From Diploscapter coronatus (Eukaryota > Nematoda > Chromadorea > Rhabditida > Rhabditidae), in contig OZ038422.1 in the NCBI GenBank assembly GCA_964036155.1, positions 45,345,201-45,409,200 on the forward strand: a DNA stretch of 64,000 bases, given 5' to 3'. Positions 23,601 through 34,500 of the stretch are shown here, in pieces (the stretch's first letter is position 1; the number at the start of each line of letters is the position of its first letter). The position numbers and the translations under genes are program-made. The notes beneath the pieces were generated by a model. That model had not been told where the DNA came from. It did not search any database and saw only the letters and a list, made by a program, of their open reading frames with translations.

Positions 23601-26558
23601 TCCTCCAGCCAGGGACAGACCCTGACCGTTCATTCCATTCATCACGTAATAGCCTCTGGCCTGAAATCCAAATGGATCATTCTTCAGGAACTAATTATCT
23701 CAGGCACAGAGATCTGTGCAAAGGTTAGCAAGATCGTGATAGTGCGATGCAAATATATACGGTTTACACAGGATAAGGATAAAAGGTTGATGATTGCAAA
23801 GAAAAAGTGACGAACTCTTATGTTACCTTACCACCCTAGAATGCTCAAATTTAATCTTATTCATTAAAAATGCAAAACCCAAACGAGAATTACCTGACTG
23901 CTTTCACCGATTGTGGGCACTTTGTCGGGAGTATAGGCTTCCATTCCGCAAATCAAATCGCCTGAGTCCACTTCCGACAGCATCGGGAAACGATGAACTA
24001 GTCGCTCGAGATTTGAGGCTGAAATGAGTTGGTGAGAAATCGAAGAGCCGAAAAGGCGATATTCTCTCTTCAACTTTCCCCTTACGTGGAATATATTTGA
24101 TTATTTTGCGATTTCAAAATTCGAAAATCTCACCGAACCGATCCCAATCAGGCTCGGGATGATGCCACAAGCCGACGTTGGTGCCCTGTTTGGCCATCGC
24201 CCTGATGCTCTCCTCGTTGAACCCACTAGCTATCGTGTTGTACGAGGTCGCGTGCAGCATCACGTTGCCGTCCATGTCGTTTATTACTGCAAAAAAAAAT
24301 ATATATATATAAATGAAAATAAACCTTTCAGAAAAGGTTTAAGAAAAAAACATATCAAGAATATTTTATTTCTGAGATAAACAAATTTTTCAAAAAGCTA
24401 AAAGATAAAAATTAAGCTGCGAAATTCTCACTAGGCGTATGGTCCCCGACAGCTCCAGTGGGCAATTTGGCAGTGTGAATAGACGTGTAGGTGCATGGAT
24501 AGGCTGCTGTCTGGACGTGTCGGTGAGGCAGAGGCTTCACGAGGACTGTGCCCGTCCACTGAAAGTTGCCTCTATTTTACACGTACAAGACGGAATGGCT
24601 ACGATAAAGGAATGCATATCTTTTAAACTCGCATTTCACATTTCCAAAAAAAGACGATTTTCGAAAGTTTCGCATAAAGAGAAAGAGAGAAAGATACTAA
24701 CGACTCCCGAAGCATCGACGAATTGTTTGGTTTCGACGAGTCCGTTCGTAGTTTTGACTGCATAAACTTGTCCGTCATCGCCCAGCAGAACTTCCAGCAC
24801 TTCACAATTCTCGAATATTGTCGCGCCTGAACAATAAATAATTTAGAGAGGAAAATATTTCTTAAAACTTCTACCGTAATATTTGGCCTTGTTCGCGATT
24901 TCCAGACATAGAGCAGCAGCGTCGACTACGAGATCTTCGGGAGAATAGAGGGCGAGCTGAATTTATGGTTCCTTATAGAATAACCTGATTTTTAGCATAG
25001 CGATAATACTACCCATAAAAATAGGTGAAACTTAAAAAAAAAAAATATATATATATATATATTCAGAAAGAACAACTACCTGAATATCTTCAGTTTGCAG
25101 AAACGGCCACCGCGAAAGCATTTCGCTCTGATCGTCTATCAATTCGACGTCGTCGTGATGCAGAACTCCTGAATTTATCGTATTTGAAGAAATCTAGAAA
25201 ACAAGTCCAACCTCGTGAATACATCCGCCGCAGCAGAATTTCACTCGATAAACTCGACGCCAAATAGAGTCGACCGCATTTTGTGAATTCGGAAATTCAA
25301 TTTTTTTAAAAGGATTTTCAAAAAAATACTCTTACTGAAAGTGGCTTCCTTGGACAATTCAGTGTACATCCGAATTGACCGGTCTGCGATGATCTGATTC
25401 GTGGGGTCCTGCCAGTACATCGACGCTGTCACCAGACCTGACGCGAGGCCTGTCGCACCGCCACAACCCACTCTGCAAAGTCCAACATTCTATATTTGTC
25501 TATTTAAGAAGTAGAAAATTTCAGATAGTGAAATCTTTAAAGAGAAAATTGGAAGATGGTGGTTCTCTTTCAAAGCCGAAGACTTTCAACTTTTTATCAA
25601 AACTAACATTGCAAATATGACATTTTTCAAAATTGAAGTTTATGAAGGCTATTATCAAAGCCTTTTCGATATTTGAATCGCTCACACATCTCGCTCGAAG
25701 AGAAAGACCTTCTTGCCGCGTTTGGCGAGATGATAAGCCACTGACGAGCCCGCGATACCCCCGCCGCACACAACTACGTCTGCTTGAGAGGCGTATTTTC
25801 TGAAACTGCATCAAACTCATTTGAAAAAATTTAATCCTCTTCCATAATGAGATTTCTTTCAGGAAGTTCATATTTTCCCTCTTTTAAAACTATCGCACAC
25901 ATTGTGAACACTACAAACCGACAAGAATTCATCTCAATTTGTAACAATAACTGCGGTATTATTCAAATTTCTTACGTGGATAGTCGTCTTATGAGTGCAG
26001 TTTGACTGGATCTTGAAGCAGTGAGCAGCAGCAACCGAGAGACGACCATGCGACTGATTTCCTGAAAGAATTCTCAATTAAAAATCGAGAAAAACTTATC
26101 AATAGGTGTCAAGTAATCAACGAATTATCAATCATTTTCGTGGCGAAATAAAAACAACACGACAATAACCTTCTTTATTACAAACGCCAAAGCAGAAAAT
26201 CGAAAATGATAAACAATTTTCAAAGGTTTCCCGTGAAGTTTTAGAGTTCAAGGCATATAGAAAGAGAAAACAAGACACTGGATGAAAAGAGTTAGCGAAA
26301 ACAAGAGGGAAAAGGCTGAAAGAACCAACATTTTAACGGATTTGAGCAAAATACGAATCTATCACAGATGATCAAGTCAAGAGATCACTTATTACTTTGT
26401 CGTAAAGGCAATAAAATTTATGATGATAGTTGAAAGAAAATTTTAAAATGGCAGAAGAGTAATGTCTCTATTGTCGTTAGATTGAATTGATTTTCTCAGA
26501 AACGTTATCATCGAAAACTACAAAAAAAAATCCAATTTGTAAAAACTACCTGAGCCAT
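20656..26558 (-). CDS. PDPR: Pyruvate dehydrogenase phosphatase regulatory subunit-like flavoprotein
   Basis: Mitochondrial FAD protein of the dimethylglycine-dehydrogenase superfamily, closest to PDPR, which in mammals tunes the phosphatase that reactivates pyruvate dehydrogenase. Exon 2 encodes a basic targeting sequence (RLLLLTASRSSQTALIRRLS). Then come the FAD-binding segment ADVVVCGGGIAGSSVAYHLA, CGGATGLASGLV (no histidine at the DMGDH flavinylation position, as in PDPR), ARGYYVMNGMNGQGLSLAGG, IDMSSFSKFDIE, and the GCV_T-like half with HEKGGYVTDCTLSRL, TGGYTALDCVGPSS, RQLRIEKFYVYWGQDIN, PVECGRAFRV and NGQPVGLTTSAAYG. It closes with GNYELDIAGKRFPV. Roughly 850 residues, close to the family length. 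The tiny first exon (MAQ, 26550-26558) begins 6 bases after the stop of the upstream gene. C. elegans has a homologous dehydrogenase-like gene. Confidence 0.9.
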
Positions 26559-26564
26559 CGCTTT

Positions 26565-28322
26565 TTAAACCTGCTTGAAATTAAAATGTGAATACTGCTT
26601 CATTAGCTTGCTAGCCCCTTCTGAATCAGAGCCTTTGACGTAGAGATCGTAGCCGAAATAGACGAGTAGTTGGTGCAAATCGGGATGAGTCTCGTGGTAT
26701 TTCTGGAACCATTGGGTAAACAGATTGGGAAAGTCATGTTTTGTTAATCAAAAGTATTTTTTCCAACAGTCTAGAAATAATATAAAGAGAAAGTAAAATG
26801 CCTATCTTTAAAAATAAATAAAAACTTACCTTGAATATCTGCAAAGCTTCCTTCTTGTTTCCATTCTGGAAAGCAGTTCTGCACTCCTCGATTACGCGCA
26901 TCCCATCAGAATCGATCAGCTTCCCCTTTAAATCGGTCATTCGAGACGATTGACTCTCGTCTGGCTTCAAACTCGCCGCTTGAGTTTCTTTCTTGCAGAT
27001 TGTCTGAAAAGAATTATTGTTGGAAATTCTTTTTTTCTTCAAACTAACCTCGTATTTAATTGCGGTCTGTTTGTCGTTCATGCTCATGCAGCCTGAAAAA
27101 TTTAAGGATGAAAGATAAGAAATAATTTTTATGTGAAGCGTTTTTTTGACAAAATTTAACGGTTAATCTTAGAAATTTCGTGCAAATCTGGGCACTTGTA
27201 TTAAATAATCGCCCCAAACTCAAAATTTTCGATCAATCATGAGAGATTTTGAAGCAAACAAAACTCACTCCACCAAGACTCAGGAATTTGTTCGAGCAAT
27301 TCAAGGGCGTATCTAAAAGTGTACAATAGATTCAATTTTCAGAAGATAAAATCTCCAACCTGAATCTGAACTGTTTGATTGCAAGAAAGGCATTAAGCAG
27401 AGTGGCTGTTGTGATGAGCTTCTTATCGTCGGTCCCTTTTGCCAGGCATAGGGCTAGTTGGCTGCTGCGGGCGACGTCGTCTTTCGTGATATTCATTCTG
27501 CAACACTTCATCTATTTATTTTTGCATAAATCCTTATAAAATCAAAATTTTCCGACGCCAAAATCACATGTCCACTCTCTCACATTCATTAAAGACTAGC
27601 TTTTCCCCGCACAATGGTTGTAAGTTAGTTGTCAGTGGGCATGGTCAAACACATTATACCATATCGATTTAGGTCTATTTCGATTTAAATTTCGAAGTGA
27701 ACTATTTATTTGGTGCTTATTCAGCCCCTTGTTCGTGATTATGAATGATTCTGTTACATTTAGAACATAGTCGCACCGCTGTCTTCTTTCGCTAACGAAG
27801 ATGATTGAGCGATTTTATGACGAAAAATGTACAGAGAAGAATAAAAAAGAAAGGCGCCATCAGAGGGTTGCAAAAGTCATCTTTTTTTTTTTTTTCAGAG
27901 TGGTATCTTCAAAAATTTCGTGATTTTATTACCGATTGTTCGGTGTGGTGTTTCCACTCGACTCGTTAGCACTTCTGTTTTCCTCCGACGTACTCACGGA
28001 ATTTTCCTGAAATCATCATCATTTTTTCTAGTGTTTTCAAGGCGAAAAGCTACCCCATAAATGTAGACGATTTCGAGCTCCGTAACCCTGATCCAATATG
28101 CGGGGTCAGAGGTGAAGAAGGGCGATAGGTTCTTGAGCAGACTGTAGGCGTTCTCCTTGTCCCCCTTCCTGTGATAGTCCTTCGCTCGCTCGTACAGCTT
28201 GAAAATTTCGTCTGTTGTCACTTCCACCTGCAAACTTCTTTCTCTTCGGTAAAATTCAAATTTCTTACATCGCTGCAGCCCGATGCAGACACGGCCGTTC
28301 GATTCTTCTTCGACGGGGCCAT
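26565..28322 (-). CDS. Unrecognised alpha-helical (TPR-like) protein, first gene of a probable operon
   Basis: Starts MAPSKKNRTAVSASGCSD, then (after a phase-0 intron) EVTTDEIFKLYERAKDYHRK and LKNLSPFFTSDPAYWIRVTE. A Ser/Asn-rich linker follows (ENSVSTSEENRSANESSGN), then KDDVARSSQLALCLAKGTDD, LNAFLAIKQFRFRYALELLE, IEECRTAFQNGNKKEALQIF, and a C-terminal HPDLHQLLVYFGYDLYVKG ending FNFKQV. About 270 residues. Repeated helix pairs with A-x-x-L spacing suggest a TPR-like or solenoid scaffold, but I do not recognise the family. An intron of about 430 bases (near 27500-27930) contains a T tract. It sits directly upstream of the PDPR-like gene with a 6-base gap and shares a divergent promoter with the MADF gene. 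Confidence 0.6.
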
Positions 28323-29013
28323 CGTTTGATGAACGAATCTGAAGATTGTGCAGACATTTGTTTTTTTTTTTTTTTTTTTTTAAATTGAAATCTAGGAAAA
28401 AATGCAGACCATGTTCATCAACAAAATCTTTGGCAAAAAATAATGAAAAGCAAAAATGCAAGTAGAATTTTACACCCCGTATTTCGCGCGCGACGCGTTC
28501 GGTACGATCAATTCTTGACGCGAGCGGCCATCTCCCAATTGCAGTAGCAAAATAACACTGCAAAGGACAGAGAGGAGCAGAAGAGCCAGGCCTGCTTCCA
28601 AGCAAGTGCAGCAGAGACTCTCCGCATGCAGAGCTCGACTCCACGAATTATTGCTGATCTCATCATGGATGTTTCTGTCTAATCACACTTACGACCACTT
28701 GCTCTATTCATGTACAGCACGCGACATACGGTATGTTGTTCTCGATTTTTCCCGTGTTCAAAAATTCGATTTTTGGAATCTTGCAAAATTCGACGATTTT
28801 GAAAATACGACCTTTCTGCCTTTACTGACACTGCCAAAGCCGAATTTTGCAAGTTATTACCATTTGAATTTTTCAAGAAGCCCATTTCATGTTGTTTTCT
28901 TCACCACTCTTTTCTTTATTTTTTTTAGAAAATTCAAAGAATGTCGTTTTCAGCATCAACAACAACAGCAGCAGCAGCAACGCGGTCTGTCTGGGGATCA
29001 TTCAGGGAGGAGG
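28323..29013. promoter_or_regulatory. Divergent intergenic region with a long T tract
   Basis: About 690 bases between two divergently transcribed genes. It contains a T tract of about 20 bases (near 28362-28382) and a CpG-richer patch at 28480-28520. The + frame 28606-29226 continues into the MADF first exon, but its upstream part has no domain. A CAG-rich run near 28955-28980 would encode glutamines if translation began further upstream than I chose. Promoter role is inferred from position. Confidence 0.4.
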
Positions 29014-31274
29014 ATGGATCGAGTGAGTCGAGTTATGACGGAAGAAGACATCAGGAGACAGCAACAGCAGCAGGGAAATGACCAGGGATTGGTGACGTTA
29101 GTGCCTGTTGACCATCAGACAAGTGCAGAGGCGCAACAGATTCAACAGCACGCCATTTTACAGGTATTGTCGTCTCTTGCAAATTTGCACTTAATCGCAC
29201 AGTCTGCAGTGAAAGAAACAGACTGAGTAATGATGCGCTCGCTAAATGTTTTCTTCGAATAACCGAGCTCATTTCAAGTGGTCGTAGTATAGTGATAAAT
29301 GTCTCACCAAAAAGAGTAGTCATTAGGTCCGACTCTTCCTGGCTAGTCTAATTTTTTTTGCAAAATAGAAAAGCTGTTCTTCTCTAATACTACTAGTCTG
29401 TTTGGTTGAAGCGCGTTTGCAATTAATGTAAACTTGCAAGAAGACGACAATATCTAGAAGGGATTATCTTTCGACGTCCTAATGAGAATATAAACGATTG
29501 ATTTAATTAATGAATTTTCGAACTATTGGAGTAATTTTTGAATGAACTAAATTCGGGTTGAGGAATTGATACATTTGCGAGTTTGATAAATTAACAAAAA
29601 AGTTTGTTTCAGCCTCAAATAATCCAAAGCCTGGACACGAAACAGTCCATGACGAATCATCACGTCTCAGCTCAAGTACAAACTTCTATAGTCACTCATT
29701 CTCCCCAAAGCCGACCTCCTGACAACTGGACGACCGTGCAAAATCACAATCAGGCACAGACGTCGCAGGAGCAGAAGCAGCGAATGCAGCAACATTCAGT
29801 GGGGGATCAAGCTATTGGGCAGGTTGGGGTGTTGTTTTACGCTTTTCGAATAAAATTTCCCTTGTTTACAAAAACTAAAATGTCACTTACTTGAAGTTAT
29901 CTATTCTCGCGCTTTTATGATAAAGTTAGTAAATTTGGAAATCCCTAACGTTGAGGATTACATTTGAAATTTTCCACTTATTGGTTTGCTTCAGCAACAT
30001 TCAATGACACTAATCACCGATGAAATCCGATTCTCGATCATCGACGAGATCATCCGGAGACCTGGCATCTGGGACTGTATTCGAGAGAAGACCACGGGGC
30101 AGAGCCGGAAGGAGCTGTTCTTGGAAGTCGCCAACATTGTCAACCATAATCATCAGATTCTTCCGCCTTTGCTTGGTAAGAAAGTTGTCTCCTTAAAAAC
30201 ACGTATCCACCTTGAGCTTCCTTATCAACACTACCATTTCTAAAGTATGAATTTCCAATTGAGTTGTGAGTGAACTAGTTGAACTTGCAAAACAAAAACC
30301 GAACATATAAAACCATTTCAAATCTGAATTATTTCAGCTGAAGAAATCGAAAAACAATGGAAAAATCTCAAGGATACCTATCTGAAGACCAAGAAAAAGG
30401 TTCAAATTTTTAGAAATAGGATATTTTAAATCCATTCGTCGGCAATCTGAAAAAAAAATTATAAATTACGTCGTTGCATACGAAATATAGTGAAAATAAA
30501 GTCTTTTTCTCGTCACATCCTGCCTTATTTCGTCTGCAGCAATACGGCACAACTACTTTTCCAAGTCGTCCATTTTCAGCTGACTTACAATGACAACGGC
30601 TGCGTGATTCCTCCGAAATGGAAATTCTTCAACTCAATGAACTTTCTCGATCAAATGCGCGACAGAGCCACACCAACTCGAGTGGCTATAAAACGGATTA
30701 CTCCCCATGATGAACAGATCTCTTCTAGTCAGGTAGGGTTTCTTATTTGAAATTTATAGCATAAAAAATTATTTTCCTTTATCTACTAGAAATTGAAATT
30801 TCTTTCGTTCTGACTTTGGAAGTACGATCGTCAGATACTCCCTGCGACCTATACCCTTTATATTTTTTGGTCTGATGAAAGTACTTCCTAGGTCTGAATA
30901 TCATTGACTCTATTTTCAATATCTTTTTAAAACTTCGAATTTTAGATGCATGATGACAATCACACAAACTCTTCTCACAGTCCTTATTGTTGCCCGCAGA
31001 ACAGCGGTGGCAAGAGAATGTACAGAGCTGAAGAAAATGGAACGAGTTCAAATGCAAATGGAACAGGGACGATAGATGAATTTGATGAGCAGATGAATTT
31101 CTGTAAGTATTTTACAATTTTTTACGATTAAACTCGCCTTTATTAGGTCGTTATTTGTATCATCCGCTACGTGAAATCGCCTACAAAGACCGTTCTCAAG
31201 CGATGAAAGTGCAAAAAGCCATTCTCGACTTGGTTCACGAGGCCAGAATTGCGGCCTCGGAGCAATCACACTAA
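29014..31274 (+). CDS. MADF/BESS-domain transcription factor
   Basis: Nuclear DNA-binding protein of the MADF (Adf-1-like) family. Seven exons join in phase: 29014-29163, 29613-29822, 29995-30175, 30338-30399, 30580-30732, 30946-31102 and 31147-31274, giving 346 residues. The N-terminal third is glutamine-rich (RRQQQQQGND and others). The MADF domain spans about residues 122-225: FSIIDEIIRRPGIWDCIREK, EEIEKQWKNLKDTYLKTKKK, then PPKWKFFNSMNFLDQM. The C-terminus has a BESS-like helix (YHPLREIAYKDRSQAMKVQK, ILDLVHEAR), used for dimerisation or partner binding in the family. The start ATG at 29014 is the first sound M in frame; translation from further upstream through a glutamine run is possible. 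Confidence 0.85.
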
Positions 31275-31556
31275 TCACCACTTATGAAAAACCGTACAGT
31301 ACCTCGATAATTTGACAGGAAGTTTGGAAAAGTCGGAATATTCTGACATTGCTATGGATTCAGACTATTCATTTTTCTATATACGCGTTAAATTTTGCAG
31401 TTTACAGCGGATAGTGCATTTTGCTTTGCTGATAACACGATTTGTAAAAGATAGACTAGAAGTGAAAATGCCTCTTTAGTTTCAAGACGAGTCGAAATTT
31501 CTCGATAGAAATTTGACAATCCAAAATTTTATATATCACAGACTTATCACTTTTAC

Positions 31557-34500
31557 TAATCGTGCACTGTTACAAGGAATTCGTTCAACTTCTCAACTGT
31601 CGAGCTACCTAATTCTGGATTCAGCAAACCCATTTCTAATCTAAACTTGTAGATGTTCTTCTCAGGTTTATCACTCTTCAACGGGTTCTCCTTAGCGGAA
31701 ATAGGCTTTGAGCGTGCATAAATTATGGAAACATTTCTTAAAATAATCCGTTTCAAATGTTATTTATTCAGAGTAACGCATTCACAATTATCAATAAATG
31801 TGCAATATTGAGCAAGGGATATTGCTTGAACCTGTAGAATGAAAATAGGCATGCATAATGCGGAATTTATTAACGAGAGCACCTTAGAAAAGTCGAAACG
31901 GATTTGTACCCAAAATGATCAAATGAAAGAACCACGAATAGTTAACCCATAAAATTACAATAATCAAAGTTGCTTGAATTTCACTTCTAACGTCACATGA
32001 AAACCTCAGGCAAACTTTTTTTAAATGCATAAGATAAAATTAACCTCAATTATTGAGTAAATTAAGTTTCATCACTAATTTACAAATTCTCGTTGAAACG
32101 TCTTGTTGGCTTACAGGATTTCCACCGCTACTGCTACTCGGTTGATCATTTAGTCCTTCCTTTTCTTCCTGCTTTGCCTCTGTCATTCTACCGTAGTTCA
32201 ACCGGATAAATGCTTCCAGACCCGTAGATAGAGCGTCGCTCAACTAAAAGAGTCTCATTTTCTTGATCATTAGGTATATGAGTTGAAGATTTCTCTATTC
32301 ACCCAGACCTATGTTGCATCTGAGTTGAATATCAACTATTTTGAACAGTTGCTTGACTCCTATTTCGGGCAATTCACAAAGACTCAACTTCGTTAGGGTC
32401 GAACTTTTCGGCTTTTTTTATCGCAACGATTGGAATTTTGAATTCAAAATGCGTTGAATTTTGTATTCGTAACATTGATTCTAATTTAAATTTACTCTAG
32501 GCCTACTACTAAACATCATTTTTAAATAAAAATTCTAGATTACCGCATTATCTCCGACGATGTGCATTGCTGAGAGCAAGGCTACTTCCTCAGGCTTAAT
32601 ATCCTCGACCTGTCTTCGCAATTTGTCCAGTCTATCATCCAGATTTGGTTCGCATAATAGACCACGTTCGGGTGTGTTGAAATATGCCAGACGCAATAGC
32701 TAAAAAATGTTTGTAGTTTATCAAAATTCAATATTTTCATACCAAGATTCCCCTCAACGATTTCTTGATCATAAGTGAGAGCTCATCTGGGGGCGTTTGA
32801 TCTAAATCAGGAATTCCTGTCGCAAATTGAGTAACTCGGCTAAACAGATCCTGAAAATTAAATGATTGAAGACCTGCTGCTTTATTTCTACTTTTCTACC
32901 TCGACATTTTCAACGATCGTTTTATTTGATGAGAATGCTTTCTTGTACTCGTCATGCACCTGCTCGACCACCTTCAATGCATTTCTCGTCGTCGATAGCT
33001 CATTGTCGCGTTCTTCTTCCTTCGTCCGGCGCTTCTTGTTCTTATCCTGTCGGACGGACTCCTGAAAATTCTATGAGCTTGGAATGAAACTCCAGTGGAT
33101 TTGAACGAATCTGTGAAATCAATTTTATCTTGGAAAACGTTTCGCACCTTTGTCATACCAACAGCAATACACTTGTCGAATCTGCACGCTTGACATCGAT
33201 TCCTCGTCACTCGATCGACCTTGCATCGACCTTCTTTGTGACAGACATACTCGGTTCCTTTTTGCACCGAGCGACGGAAGAATCCTGAAAAATCATTTGA
33301 AATTTAGTCTTTTCGTTCTTATTGAAAGATATACCTTTGCATCCTTCGCAGCTGAGCACGGAGTAATGGAACCCAGAAGCTTGGTCCAGACATACCGCAC
33401 ATCTTTCGACTCCGGAGTATTTGGCAACATCTTCTTTGTTCAGAGCCATCAGATACAAATCCTGGAAGACATGAGATTGATTCGACATCGTCATCTTTTC
33501 TTACTTGTAACCGCATCTGATGCATCTTTTGATGAGGCGAGAGTCCCATTGGAGGAGGTCCGAGAGGATGCGGAAAGCCCGTTTGTGGGAAGGAGTTCGG
33601 GTGTAGATGACTTTGAGGAGGGTGTTGAACGAGGCCGCCGAATGGCGAAGGCATCGGTGGTTGTTGGTAGGGATTATGGTAGAGCTGAGAATCTTATGAT
33701 TTTAAGAAAACTAATAAAAATGACTGTCTACCTGAGGAGGCATTGGAGATTGACTTGGCTGATTGATCTGATTGGTCGGCGGAATTCTGTTCGAGAGGGA
33801 AGGAGTTGACGCGGAAGTAGTAAGAGAAGGAGCAGAAGTAGTGATCGCTGTTGATGAAGCAACTGGAAGGCTTGATGTAGAGGAATAGGGCGACGATAGT
33901 GGCATCGGACATGTGGACGAGAGCGGGGGTTGAGCAATAGCTGAGGAGACTGCGTTGGCCAATTGAGAAAGACTCGAATTCAAAGCTGCCTGAAATTTCA
34001 ATTATTTTTCGTTTGAAAATTATTTCTATCAACCTGTGCAGCTTCAAGTTCAGCTTGCTGTTGTCTGGCAGGAGCATCAAGCGAAATCGTGTCCAGTGCA
34101 GTGTGGAGCTGCTGATGGCTTTGGCTATGATGACTGCTGCTGTGGATTGAATGAAGTCCAACATTCGCTGCTGGAGTAGCAGAACGATGAAGAATATTGT
34201 TGATGTTGTAAGGCTTGGTGGCATGAGAGAATGAGTTCGATCTGAAATCGATTGGAGATGATTTTTTACGGATATATTTCATTGCTTTGGTCAAATGTCT
34301 CGAGTAGCTTCTTTGACAGGGAAGTAGGTTGTGTTCTTATTTTATTGTTCATCTTGAAGTGGTTTTTCTTTTCTTTTTTTTTGAATAAAGATGTGGTCTA
34401 GTCTAACCAAATCAATAAGTCATTGTTAGAACATTAGTTCATTCAGAATATTTTTCTTGCAGCAGTTGCGTTTGTCACAAATTCTGCTGAACTTCTTCGT

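Noticed and set aside
28606..29013. Upstream extension of the MADF open frame to an ATG at 28606
   Set aside because: The extra residues lack any domain and cross T-rich, intron-like sequence; the MDRVSRVMTEED start is better. A start within the glutamine run cannot be excluded.
33150..33809. 219-codon + strand open frame
   Set aside because: Antisense shadow of the receptor DNA-binding-domain exons, whose zinc-finger cysteines fix the coding strand.
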